Origin: Microglena sp. YARC
Lineage: Eukaryota; Chlorophyta; Chlorophyceae; Chlamydomonadales; Chlamydomonadaceae
DNA length: 64,000 nt
Assembly: GCA_022414725.1 (NCBI GenBank)
Contig: CM039462.1
Location: 123,385,786-123,449,785 of the forward strand
Direction of reading: 5' to 3'
The notes under the pieces were generated by a model. It made no database searches, was not told the origin of the DNA, and saw only the letters and a list, made by a program, of their open reading frames with translations. Positions 11,620 through 22,000 of the stretch are shown here, one piece after another. The stretch's first letter is position 1, and each line of letters opens with the position of its first letter. The position numbers were made by a program, and so were the translations under genes.

Positions 11620-12014
11620 TGTCAACATGAATTGCGGTGCTCTCAAGCGTTTTATGACTTGGTGACTACTTATGTACTCCCTTAGAACTATCGGCCCTGA
11701 TAGCTTCCCATAGTGATAGCTTCCCGTAGAACTGAGTCATCCTTTAGTGACTCAGTGTCAGCTTCCTATTGACTGCCTGTCTCTCTGTGTCTTATCGGTC
11801 TCTCCCTGACATGTCCTGTGTTAAAACGGTGTCAGGGTGACAAGATCCGGGCTTAGGGTCTATTCAGGTTACAGGCATCCACTTCGCCCACCGCTGGTGT
11901 CCTTTAGTGTACGTCCTTGCTTGTAACGTTATTCTCGTCTCTGTGTATAGATTGGCGCGTCTGTCTCCGCTGCATACATCTCTGTCCACTCTTAGAAGTG
12001 CTTAATAGCTGATA
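11620..12014 (+). repeat. 3' LTR of copia-1
   Basis: 395 bp, TGTCAACATG to AGCTGATA, followed by target duplication CCTCC at 12015–12019. Confidence 0.95.
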
Positions 12015-12116
12015 CCTCCTTCCATGGCCTGAAGAGAAAGCTGCCCGAAAGTACCAGCTTAAGTGGTTGCCTACTTGCCTGGTTGGAGGCCAGCGGGCCT
12101 GCGAAACCGTAAATTG

Positions 12117-12687
12117 AGGGAATTACATTACATTACATTACATTACATTACATTACATTACATTACAGTACATTACATCACATTACATTACATCACATCA
12201 CATCACATCACATTACATCACATCACATCACATGACATTACATCACATCACATCACATCACATCACATCACATCACATCACATCACATCACATCACATCA
12301 CATCACATCACATCACATCACATCACATCACATCACATCACATCACATCACATCACATCACATCACATCACATCACATCACATCACATCACATCACATCA
12401 CATCACATCACATCACATCACATCACATCACATCACATCACATCACATCACATCACATCACATCACATCACATCACATCACATCACATCACATCACATCA
12501 CATCACATCACATCACATCACATCACATCACATCACATCACATCACATCACATCACATCACATCACATCACATCACATCACATCACATCACATCACATCA
12601 CATCACATCACATCACATCACATCACATCACATCACATCACATCACATCACATCACATTACATTACATTACATTACATTACATTACA
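12117..12687 (-). repeat. Expanded (CATTA/CATCA)n LINE tail
   Basis: The outer parts are CATTA pentamers, the ancestral tail unit of the LINE family here (TGTAA/TAATG on the sense strand). The interior, about 12240–12655, is an almost pure run of the single-base variant CATCA, more than 80 copies. His-Ile-Thr-Ser reading frames across it are products of the repeat. Confidence 0.9.
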
Positions 12688-13131
12688 CATGTTAATTACA
12701 TGTTAAAGTCTACTTGACACCGCGAGGGTGTATGAGACTCTGTGGTTTAAACAAAAAGAAAAAGCACCCACAAAGCAAAAAACCCCATTACATCAGGGGT
12801 GTGTCGAGGACAAACAAACCAAACTCCCAACCACCGTTTTGGTGGCGTAGGTATTAAACCCCCTAGAGCAGGACCCAGATTTCAACCACGTACAGTGGCG
12901 GAGGTAACAAGCTAACAAATGAGAAGTCACAAGAAGAAAAAAAGGGATAATTAAAAAAAAAAAATATATATATATAATATATATATTAAAAAAATTAAAT
13001 TACGGTGCCACTAAGCAGTCCAGGGCTTCCTGTCTTGCTCTTCTACAAGTAGAAAGATAGTCGGCTAGGTTGCTCCAGAAAGTCTTAGTGCCATTTCCAT
13101 TCTTAAAGGTTCTGAATGTGGAATCGCAGAA
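12688..13131 (-). mobile_element. 5'-truncated LINE copy (family of 39.9 and 45.6 kb)
   Basis: The minus strand matches the last about 130 coding bases and 3' UTR of the LINE at 41730–42115, including the coding end with stop and the AACCACCGTTTTGGTGGCG block. An AT microsatellite (12951–12985) sits inside the 3' UTR. Truncation falls at about 13131. Confidence 0.9.
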
Positions 13132-13907
13132 GGGTGAAATCGGGCCATATGCCTTTTTCTCTTTTGTAGTGTTTCTAGACCACCCCTTAAATACGCTTTT
13201 GCAGTTACGTTCCTACAGTGCCGGGAAGTGTTACGGCTCGAGGCTGTGGGCTAGCATTCTTTACTGTTATTGTCATGTTGATGGTTCTAGCTGCCTTCTG
13301 CCTTGCAGGCACTATTACATCTGGTCAATTACTGGATATAACCTGCAACTTTTTTTAATGTCTGGAATGGCAGACGATAGCAGGCCACCTACTTCAGATT
13401 GGGTCGTGCCTTTTCCGATTTTATTTACGTCCATGATTGCTCATTCAATTGGCATAGACTCGTAAGTTTCAAGGCATAAACTCGTAACCCTTTGACCTAG
13501 TGCTGTATACTATGTTTCCTTTCATACTAAATAGCTCGTGTCAAGATAGAACAGTTTACCCCCGATGATGAGATCTTGTAGAGCATGCGGAAAAACTGTG
13601 GAGCTGTGATGCAACATGGCTAATACGAAGACAATAAAGGTATTCGTCCTGGGAGTGGGTGACTGGGTAGCATGACATCCGAAATGAGTCTAGTTTTTTC
13701 AAACCCAAGGGATATCACTTGGTGTGAGAGGTAACCATATGCTTGAAATGGAAGGAAAACAACGAGTTCATCTTACATGATATTGGTACAACTTGAAGAA
13801 GCATGCGCTGCTTCAAAAATTAAAAGCATCCCTTCGCAAAGCTAAATGAATCATGATGTACAGTTGCTAAATTCTCCGTAAACGGCTGTGAGCTGACGCA
13901 TCCCCAT
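13132..13907. other. No gene seen
   Basis: About 775 bp downstream of the FAd-like gene with no supported coding region, probably 3' UTR and spacer. Confidence 0.5.
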
Positions 13908-15637
13908 TTATTCAACTGGCATCAGGGTGTAGGTCTGAGTCTCAACAGTAGACACTCCGGGGATATCCTTGACTGCACATCAAAAGGGGGGGGGGGTAGG
14001 GGGGGGGGGGAGATTAGCAAATGCAGAAAGATCCGAGACGCAATAAATGACCAACGCACGAATACACCACCATCGCAATGGGGTCTTAACTGACATGTGC
14101 CCTATCTCGGACAACATAAAAAAAAAAACGGCAGTATCTATATGCGGTCAATCGTTCCGCGGTCCGAAAGAGAACGATTGCGGGCTCAAAATGTGAAGAC
14201 GCAAGACAGCAAGAGCACTGACAAAATCTATGCCAACTCCACCAGGTAGGGAGTGTTGGGTGAAAAATAATCAAGCAAGGACTTATTTTGCTCAGGATAT
14301 TCAAAACGACTAGACATCTGCGACCTTCAATATACAGCATTCTTTTGTGCGTGTGTGCGCATGCATGCTGGTACTGAAATCCAAGATAGCATATTTCACT
14401 CACCAGCAGCCAGGAACTTTGCCTCAGGTGCGAATTCGGCTCCTTCCCAATCACCATACTTGTCAGCAGAGACTGAGACAACAACCTGCGGTGTCATGTT
14501 TGCAAGTTGTCAGCAGAGAGTGGGACAACAACCTGAGGGATCTTGTTTGCAAGTTTCCTAAGGAGCATATTCATATATTCAAGGAATTGTCGGACTCAAT
14601 CCACAAGTGGTGAAAGTTTGAAATTCTGGTAAGTTGAAGGTTGATGCACCATGGATAATCAGTCTAAGACTGCATGCAATAATTAGATAATGGCACATGA
14701 CAGTAGACCTCCATGCCTCCTACAGGCAAGTTGGTTTCTTCGGCACTGCTGGGTGGCATGGGGCACAGCACCAGCTGGCAATGGAGAATTTTCAAGCAGG
14801 AGGAAGTGAGAATGTGTGGTATGAAAACGTGACCTAAGCACCTGTAACAGCAACTTCTTCGGGGACGAGAAGCCTATTTTGTACCGGTATGTACGGCAGA
14901 ACATGTGCAGCTGAAAAAACCTGGCACCAACATGCATCAACCGCACCTTGTAGTCCAGGCATCCGCCGCAAACCACCCTCTGCACGCTCTTCACACCAGG
15001 AACAGCCTTGATCTCAGCCTTCACGGAATCCAGCACTTTCTACACATAGGCATCACGAGAAGGGTTCTCAGCAAAGGGGCAAACTGATTCCATGGGGCAT
15101 CAGGACAGACATTCCGTGTTAAATCCAGGTTTAGGTAATCAGAAGACCAGGGTAAGAGGCACATCAGGTGTGAAGAAAACTATGCAGCACAGCTGAGAAA
15201 CGTACAGTAGGGCCTCTTTGTACTAGGTGTACTAGATCAGCATCAAACATCATCACCACTGAATCAATACAACACGAATAGACGACAGGAAATTTCGCTA
15301 TGGGATTCGATGCTGCAGTAAAACTCCCGAGAAATAGGCAAGTTTAGAACAACGAGCGCACGGATGGTGGACGAGTCACCAATTCACCAAGAACAGATCT
15401 CTCAGTTTCGACCATCGTTTCGGCCAGATCGACAATTCTTACCTGGACAGCGGCGAGAGAGGCCTTGTCGTTGTCGCCACTCCACTTCATGCGCCACTCA
15501 CGGGCGATGGTGTCGAACTCCACTCCCTCTGTGATCGTGGCCTTAGACGAAACCATCCTGCGAGGTGTGATGACAAGGGCGCTCCTGCGAGAGATGAGGC
15601 TCTGAGCGGTCTTGGAAGCAAGCATGAGTGCGTGCAA
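13908..15637 (-). CDS. Mitochondrial ATP synthase FAd-like (24-kDa subunit family) protein
   Basis: Four exons on the minus strand: 15637–15443 (65 codons), 15039–14947 (31 codons), 14485–14404 and 13972–13908. Junctions are CCAG|GTAAGAAT, GTGTAG|AAAG, AAG|GTGCGG, CCGCAG|GTT, GCTG|GTGAGT and GTGCAG|TC, and all phases agree. The product is 144 residues. The N-terminus (to about residue 33) is Arg/Ser-rich without acids, a mitochondrial presequence by look. The body holds EWRMKWS, VKSVQRVVCGGCLDYK, DKYGDWEGAEFAP and the C-terminal VETQTYTLMP. I recall these motifs from the C-terminal part of plant FAd (Mt_ATP_synt), a peripheral-stalk-associated subunit of mitochondrial ATP synthase. The protein is shorter than the plant 24-kDa subunit, so it may be a compact algal form. 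The intron between exons 2 and 3 holds a partial copy of the start of exon 3. Confidence 0.7.
13984..14011. repeat. G-run in the last intron of the FAd-like gene
   Basis: Two G runs separated by TA lie a few bases upstream (on the sense strand) of the last exon, so the sense strand has a poly-C tract close to the acceptor. Confidence 0.7.
14490..14560 (-). repeat. Partial duplicate of exon 3 with acceptor
   Basis: The minus strand reads CTCAG|GTTGTTGTCCCACTCTCTGCTGACAA, a near copy of the real exon 3 start CGCAG|GTTGTTGTCTCAG. It lies in the intron just upstream and could act as a decoy acceptor. Confidence 0.55.
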
Positions 15638-15639
15638 GC

Positions 15640-16190
15640 TTGTGATATGTGGACGAGCAGAAGCAACTTATAATCAAGGCTATTGAAGATGGAGTTTTAT
15701 CAAGAGATAAAACCACTGTCATCGCTAATGAAACCCTGCTGATGTTAGCCCTGACTGACCTTCAAGAGGAAACGCTGCTCAGCCCTCTGCTGCTCAGCGA
15801 TGCCCAGACCCCGGGCCGCCCCGGGCCCCCCCCAGGCCCCGCCCCTGGGCGGGCAGGGCCCGGGGGCAGGCGGGGCCAGGGCGGGCCAGGGGGCGGGGCC
15901 CAGGGGCGGCCCTGCCCCCAGGCCCTGCCCCTGGCCCAGACGACGCCTCAAAAACTAGGTTTGTTCCAGAGTTCTGGCCTGTTCGAAGTTAGCTGATGTT
16001 AGCCCTGACTTACCTTCAAGAGTCTGAAGCGCTGCTCAGCGATGCCCAGGCCCCGCCTGCCCCTGGGCCCTGCCCGGCCCTGCCCCTGGCCCAGACGACA
16101 GGTCTTCGCCTCCAAACCTAGGTTTGTTAGAAGTGGAGACTATGCTTATTCGATTCTCGGGGACAAAACCGGAAGATATTTCATATATTG
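15640..16190 (+). repeat. Tandemly duplicated GC-rich interspersed repeat
   Basis: Two related units start at about 15744 and 15993 with GATGTTAGCCCTGACT, continue through GCTCAGCGATGCCCAG, and end in CCAGACGAC … CTAGGTTTGTT. The first has an expanded GGGCC-rich middle. The family also occurs on the minus strand at 3936–4045. It lies just upstream of the FAd-like gene and may overlap its promoter. Confidence 0.65.
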
Positions 16191-16674
16191 TGGCGGTCGT
16201 TCTTTTGGCACGCTGGCATGTATAGTTCCCCGGATCAGCAACCCGGCCCACTTACTCTCCGGCTTACTCTTTTATAGTGGTTTGTCCAAGTACTTAAGCC
16301 ACCCTTTGCCGTCGCTGGAGGCGGCCAGAAAAATATTTAAAAATCAGACACAGCACAGACACCCTAAAACGCAATTAAAAAACAAAACGGTGCACATGGT
16401 CTGTTTCTGTAATCATTATTCTGGACTGGTCACTGCTCCTTAAGGTTTATCTGCCTGGCTTCAACTGCTTGGCAATCTTCCCCATAAACTCGCTGGGCGC
16501 CCACGTTTGCGGGCCGGCACATTGGACGGACGAGCATCAGCATCATTTTGTATATAGAAAGAAGAAAGAAAGAAATAGAAAGAAAGACAAAAAGGGAATG
16601 CCACGAGGCGTGGAAAAGGAAAGGAACAGAAGAACGGCGGAGTTTCGATTTGATTCGGTTGCTGTCGGTTTGTG

Positions 16675-16727
<53 letters not shown>

Positions 16728-16965
16728 TGTGTGGGGGGGGGGGGGGGGGGGGGGGGATATAATTATTGCACGAGATCCAAAGTGGTTTCAATGGACTGCC
16801 CTTACCGTGGCCTACTCATGGGTGGTCTTATAATTGCATTTGGAGGTCTGAGTAAAAACTTAGCAAAAAAACGAATGAGGGCTCTCCCCCCCCCCCCCTC
16901 CCCCCCCCTAAATAAGGTGCCCAGAAAAACCTGAAAACATGTTCAATAAATCGCAAATAATAATG
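16191..16965. repeat. Spacer with GT microsatellite and G run
   Basis: No supported gene. (GT)n at about 16671–16732 leads into a run of about 24 G; a C-rich tract lies at 16886–16910. Confidence 0.7.
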
Positions 16966-17349
16966 TCATGTACATCCTATATTCGGAATAAATCGATCGG
17001 CTTTGCTCAACTTTTCGTAGAGGATGCTACCTCCTGGAAGAACAATTAAAATGTATACTGACGTATTCGTATCTTTGGTGGGGAAGGCAGGAATGAAGTG
17101 CTCGGGCATACCGGGCATCACGTCGAGCATGGCTTTGAAGTGCTCCGCTAGCCGAGCCTCCAGCTCTTTCCTGAACTGCAACTGCCCAGCACTGTCATCA
17201 AGCAAATGTCTCTTCAAGAATGCTTGGTCAACAGGAGCCTCATGACCAGCGCCCAGCGTCTTGCACTCGAAGGATCCAAGCTCCACTTTCAGATTAGGCG
17301 TGGGCAAATCTCTTGGTTCACATGTCGCTCTTGGGAAGCCCCAATTGAA
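16966..17349 (-). CDS. Unrecognised protein, probably a terminal exon
   Basis: An open frame of about 127 codons to a stop at 16966–16968, with no ATG at a sensible start. It opens after a TAG at about 17350, so it is best read as a last exon. The sequence looks like real protein: CKTLGAGHEAP, a charged helix (QFRKELEARLAEHF), PGMPEHFIPAFP and a hydrophobic strand SVYILIVLPGG. I do not recognise the family and see no clear upstream exon. Confidence 0.45.
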   Translation of the reverse strand, partial: FNWGFPRATCEPRDLPTPNLKVELGSFECKTLGAGHEAPVDQAFLKRHLLDDSAGQLQFRKELEARLAEHFKAMLDVMPGMPEHFIPAFPTKDTNTSVYILIVLPGGSILYEKLSKADRFIPNIGCT

Positions 17350-18525
17350 TAGCTAACATTCCATGCAATGCACTGCTAATCGAACACAACATCGCGCAAT
17401 TAATCGAGGAGCTGTTGCTGTGAAATCTCCTAAAAGGAAAGAGAGCGAAAATCACTTTGCGGGAAGATTAGATGAAAGCAGTACGCGAATCAGATTATAA
17501 GATAGATTCGCAAGCGCCAGCTCAGTCGTTCGCAGGCGACAGCGTGTTTATTCACTTGCAACAGCGTGGCGCCATTTACCCTAAGTGTAATGGAGTGTAA
17601 TCTCATAGACTTCTGCTCATAGACTTTTAACTTGACAGGAGGCTGGGATGACGTTGGCAAAGCGCAAGACCAAATGACCGGCAGCTCGTGAAATCGCCTG
17701 GTACATGCAGGCGCAGTGTGACAGATAACGATCCGTCACCTGCGCTACCTCGAGGTGGCGACGACTTCCCCGAGGAAGGGGAACTGACGGGACCTGTCTA
17801 ACGGTTACAACCGTTAAACTGGTCCGCGCCCTCGGTCAACGCGCCCATCGCGCGCCCTACGTCCGCGACTCGGGATAGTCGCATCTCCAGCAACGTCCTT
17901 AATGATATGCGAATATCCCGAAGCATCTACGGGTTTATCGCTAGACCGCGGGAGAATGTAGGATACTTAAGCCGAGCTTAAGCATCTGAGGCCAGAAAAC
18001 AGAGAGGTTCAACTCCTTTCTCTCCTGATACTTCGTTTCAAGCATAGACGTGTTTCACACGTTACACGCAGACGCCTGAGCAGCGGGGGGGGGGGGGGGG
18101 GGGGGGAGGGGGGGGGGGGCGAGGAGGGGTAGGGGCAGGGGGGGTGGGGGTGGGGTGGGGGGAGAGGGGGAGAGGGGGGAGAGGGGGGAGAGCCTACCTG
18201 GCGCTTTGCCAACGTCATCCCCCCCCAAACGCAAACGTCGGTCACGTGACAGACGGCCCTTTCTTGACAGGAGGTCCGACGACGCTCCAGCGCCAGACCC
18301 ACACAAATATTGGTCCCGGCCAGCGTCAGACCCGGCCAAAATTGCTGTGCCCACTTCGAACCTCTCGTCAACCGGCCACTATTTCGCAGCTTCCTCTACC
18401 TACCAACTGCAATTGGGATCGAATTGGGTCGAAGTTTCCCTTTTTTTCGCGACGACGTCATCTAGGGCTTAAACCCTAGGTTAATTAATAGATGGTCTTC
18501 AGCCGGTCATCAGGCGCCTATTTGT
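17350..18525. other. Spacer with long inverted repeat and G run
   Basis: GGGATGACGTTGGCAAAGCGC at about 17646–17668 recurs inverted at about 18200–18222, some 530 bp apart. Between them lie an acid-free GC-rich segment and G-rich simple DNA at 18086–18190. No gene is seen. Confidence 0.5.
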
Positions 18526-18592
18526 ATGGCTGCAGGAGTGCATCATCATTCATCATCTTCATCGTCTGACCAGCTGATCTCCATCAATCGGA

Positions 18593-18640
18593 ATGATGGC
18601 GCACATAGCCTTCAGCGGCCTCCTGGCCATCGCCTGCATT
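18593..18640 (+). other. Possible signal-peptide exon for the formamidase gene
   Basis: ATGATGGCGCAC opens a short hydrophobic leader (AFSGLLAIACI) followed by TTTG|GTAGGT. It ends in phase 2, whereas the next recognised exon starts in phase 0, so a further small exon or another donor would be needed. Offered only as a candidate start. Confidence 0.25.
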
Positions 18641-19055
18641 TGGTAGGTTGCGCTTCCACTCACGCCCATGATGTGCACGTGATCCCGCCGTCGTCCCCCG
18701 CCCACTCAAATCACGTGTGTCGTGTTACATCTGATGCACTGCGTCCAATCACGCCCATCACATGCTGCGCACATGATCCCGCCGTCCCCCAATGCAATCC
18801 TATCCAATCCCCCAACCCAATCCAATCCGATTCAATCCATCCAATGCCAACAACCGGACAGAACCTAATCATTATTATTGTGCGGCATTTCCTCGCTCCG
18901 GCCTACCTTGCATCCATCTCAGCCTGTGACTCGTTCAATCCACTCGTGGATATCCGGATAGCGGCACTTCATCCAAATTCCGAGTGTTTTGTTCCGGGAT
19001 AGAGCGGTCGAATGATGATGGTGATGATACTGATGATGATGGTGTTCATTCGCAG

Positions 19056-22000
19056 GTCGTCTACCCAGGCTGCCCCCATCCCTGCCCAGTGCGCATCTCC
19101 TTCCACTGGAATGATAAAGCACACGCTCAAGGCAACAGTTGGTCCATTGGGGCTACTTCTGTAAGTGCTGTCCTGCTTAGTGACTCCGTCTTGGACTTAG
19201 GCCACCCTAGCTTTGTGTTTCCCCCTTCGTGTCCTTTGCAATTGAGACCGGGCATTTTAGCATGAACTGACGACGATGGGTCCAAACCACCCCAGTTGGC
19301 TGTGTGACCATAGCTCTGATCATGCTGTTTTTTCGCTTTAGCCTCCTGTGGACCCCCCCAGGGTCCCAGGGCTGTTCCCCCCGTGTCTCTCTCCGTTCTC
19401 TGTCTCTCCATCTGTCCGCCTCTCCGTGCCTCTGAAAGTCTCTATTCAACCCCCTTGTTCCCTTCACCCCCCCATCCCTTCCACATACGCCTCCCTCCTC
19501 AACACTTCCCGCCTCCATCTTGTCTGCATCAGCAATCCCTCTGGTCTGGCTGCACTCTCCCTCCCCATGCCCCCACTCCTTACCTCTCCGATTCAACCCC
19601 TTTCGCCCCGCACCACTAAGCACAATCCCCCTCTTTAGGGACACCCTGCCAGATCCCTCTCCCTCCCCCTCACTCACCCCGCCCTTCCCCCTCTCTACAC
19701 CCCTCCCATCCTCTCGTGCCTCCCCCTCTTCCCTCCACTCCACAAATGGCTTCGCTGTCCCAAGTACCTCGGGAGCCACCCTCACGGGTGCAGGCGTCTT
19801 CCACTCCCCTACTTCCTCCTTATACCGCGTACATCCTGGCGGTAACCCTGAAATCAACACAATCCTACGAGCCGAGTTCTCCGGCATCCTGGCTGCCTTG
19901 CAACACGCTTCTATCCACCACCCTTCTGACCACATCCGCCTCTACACTGTCTCTTAGGTCAGCCTTTTAATAACCCGCAAAATCATCTACCTTCCACATT
20001 CTCTCCTTTTCAACAAGCACCTTCCAATTCTCATTTCCATCCGTCGCCTCATTTTTGCCCGCCTCGACACGTCCTCTTCCACCACCTTTTACAAAGTCCG
20101 CTCACACATCGGCATCCTTGGCAACGAAGCCGCTGAAGAAGGCGCCCGATATGTTTGGATAATCCCGCCTCTTGTATTTGACTACTCTTCCTCTCACCTC
20201 CCTCTCCTCCCTCCCCGTTTGGCCTTGCTTTCTACCCCCTCTGACCCAACCCCCCTCACCATTTTCTCTCCGACTTAACCACCTCCGTTTCAGCTTACCT
20301 CACCTCCTCTAGCACACACTTTACTCTCCCTTCCACACCTTGCCGCTCTGTTGCACGCGTCCTCTCTGCCCTTCTCCCCCCACCACCCTGCCACATCTCG
20401 CCCCCCTCCCCCCTCTCTCACCCCCCCCACTCCCTCAGCCCGCATCCTTCCCGACCCTAGCTCCCACATGTGGCACTCATGCACTGTTCCACTCATCCGC
20501 AACATCCTCAAGCTCCGGTTCGATCAGTTATGGACAGCTTCTGCCCCCCATTCAAGTAACCCCCCTACACCGTACACCACTTGCCACCCGCCCATCACAG
20601 ACGGCTCCTGCCCCTTCCCGCAGTTTTGCAACACCCATAACACCCCCGCAAATCTCCTTGGCTCTTGCTCCCACCCAACCTTCCAATACTTTTATATTAC
20701 ACGCCACAACTACGCCATCCTCAAGATTTACAAAAATATTTATCGTGGCTCTCTCGGCAATTCTACCTTCATCGTCGACGCTTCCTCCCAACACCACCTA
20801 CCCCTTGGCGGTTCCCACATTCGTTTGCCCCCCTGACTACTTCCCCACCTACCCGCTACTTGCACCTGCTCCGGTCCCTGCCCTTGTACTCCCGTCGCTA
20901 AACTCCCTGGCATTTTTATCATTGCTGGCCTCTCCCCCATCGACGCCCCTTTCACACTCCTCTGTCGTCTCTCCTTCGACCCTTGCTTCCTTACAAGCAT
21001 CTTGCACACTACACATCATTGAACTCACCTATGCCTGGGATGCTCTGTACCCATCCGCTCGTACCAGAAAGCTAGCCTAACACTCCAGACTACAATAGGA
21101 ACTTATTCTTGCTGGCTGGCGCGTTATCTACCACCAACCCATCATCCTTGGCTCCTACGGCACTATCTTTGCTTCGATCTTACTTATCCTTACCTCTCTC
21201 AGCACCCACCCTTCTACTTTTGCCTGCCTCCTTAACTCTCTTCACCTTTATGCTGTCTCCTTCGCTCATCGCATCACCTGCCACCCTCGGGATTTGGAAT
21301 CTGCTTCTTTCCATTCCCCCACTCTGCCCTCCTCTACTGCTACCTTCAACCCCCCGTAACCCCCTTCCCCCCCATGGTGTTGTCCGAGGACCCCCTTTGG
21401 ACTGCTTCCTCAATTCACGCCGACTAGGCGTACTGCCTTTCTTTTCTTTTCTGTCCAGGCGTTTACAAAACAATACAGGGCACCTCTGCACCCAAACATT
21501 TAGTTGGATTGCGCACGACTATAGTTACCAGCATCACAGCGATCAAGATCTTTCGCAAAATTTGTTCTATGTTTGTAGCACTAATCAGCTACAAGTAGCT
21601 ACTTTCTCTACTATTTCCGAAACTCCCTGCCGGTGACTGCTGAAGCGTTTCTTGTGTCGCTTGCGACACAGTCTTAGAACTTGTCTTTATAGTTTTCTTA
21701 GAAAGCCCCCTTTGCCCCTGTGCATTGCACTGTCTAAGTGCATACACTTAGCCAGTGCCATGTTTACTTGAGCATGATTGATTTATAGACGGGGGCACAG
21801 TAGCCACCACTTAGGCTGCTATCTTGTCAACTCGTTTACATAGCCTGCTTTCCATCTCTCCTGCATGGAACCTAATACTGACGGTTTGGTCCTGTCTGTA
21901 TCTGCTATCACGTGCAGGGCAGGAGTTAATTCCCAAGCTGGTGGTCAACAGTGGAGATATGGTTGATGTGGAGATGCTATCCCACCAAGCTGGTGAGAAG

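Larger units (their letters stand above)
4960..12014 (+). mobile_element. Complete Ty1/copia LTR retrotransposon (copia-1)
   Basis: Two 395-bp LTRs flank gag and pol in the Ty1/copia order protease, integrase, reverse transcriptase, RNase H. The target duplication CCTCC is at 4955–4959 and 12015–12019. The LTRs differ by about three changes (one G/A and two homopolymer indels), so insertion is recent. No envelope-like frame is present. The pol frame is broken by one-base indels near 8153, 8349, 8588 and 10300 and gag near 7395, so this copy is not intact as written, although each lesion is a single base in or near a G/C run. Confidence 0.97.

Noticed and set aside
12063..12717. Long His-Ile-Thr-Ser reading frames
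   Set aside because: Pure translation of the CATCA pentanucleotide repeat; no coding signal.
19207..19935. 242-residue minus-strand frame
   Set aside because: Antisense to the decayed LINE with RNase H and rich in Gly, Arg and Glu from C-rich DNA; no family resemblance.
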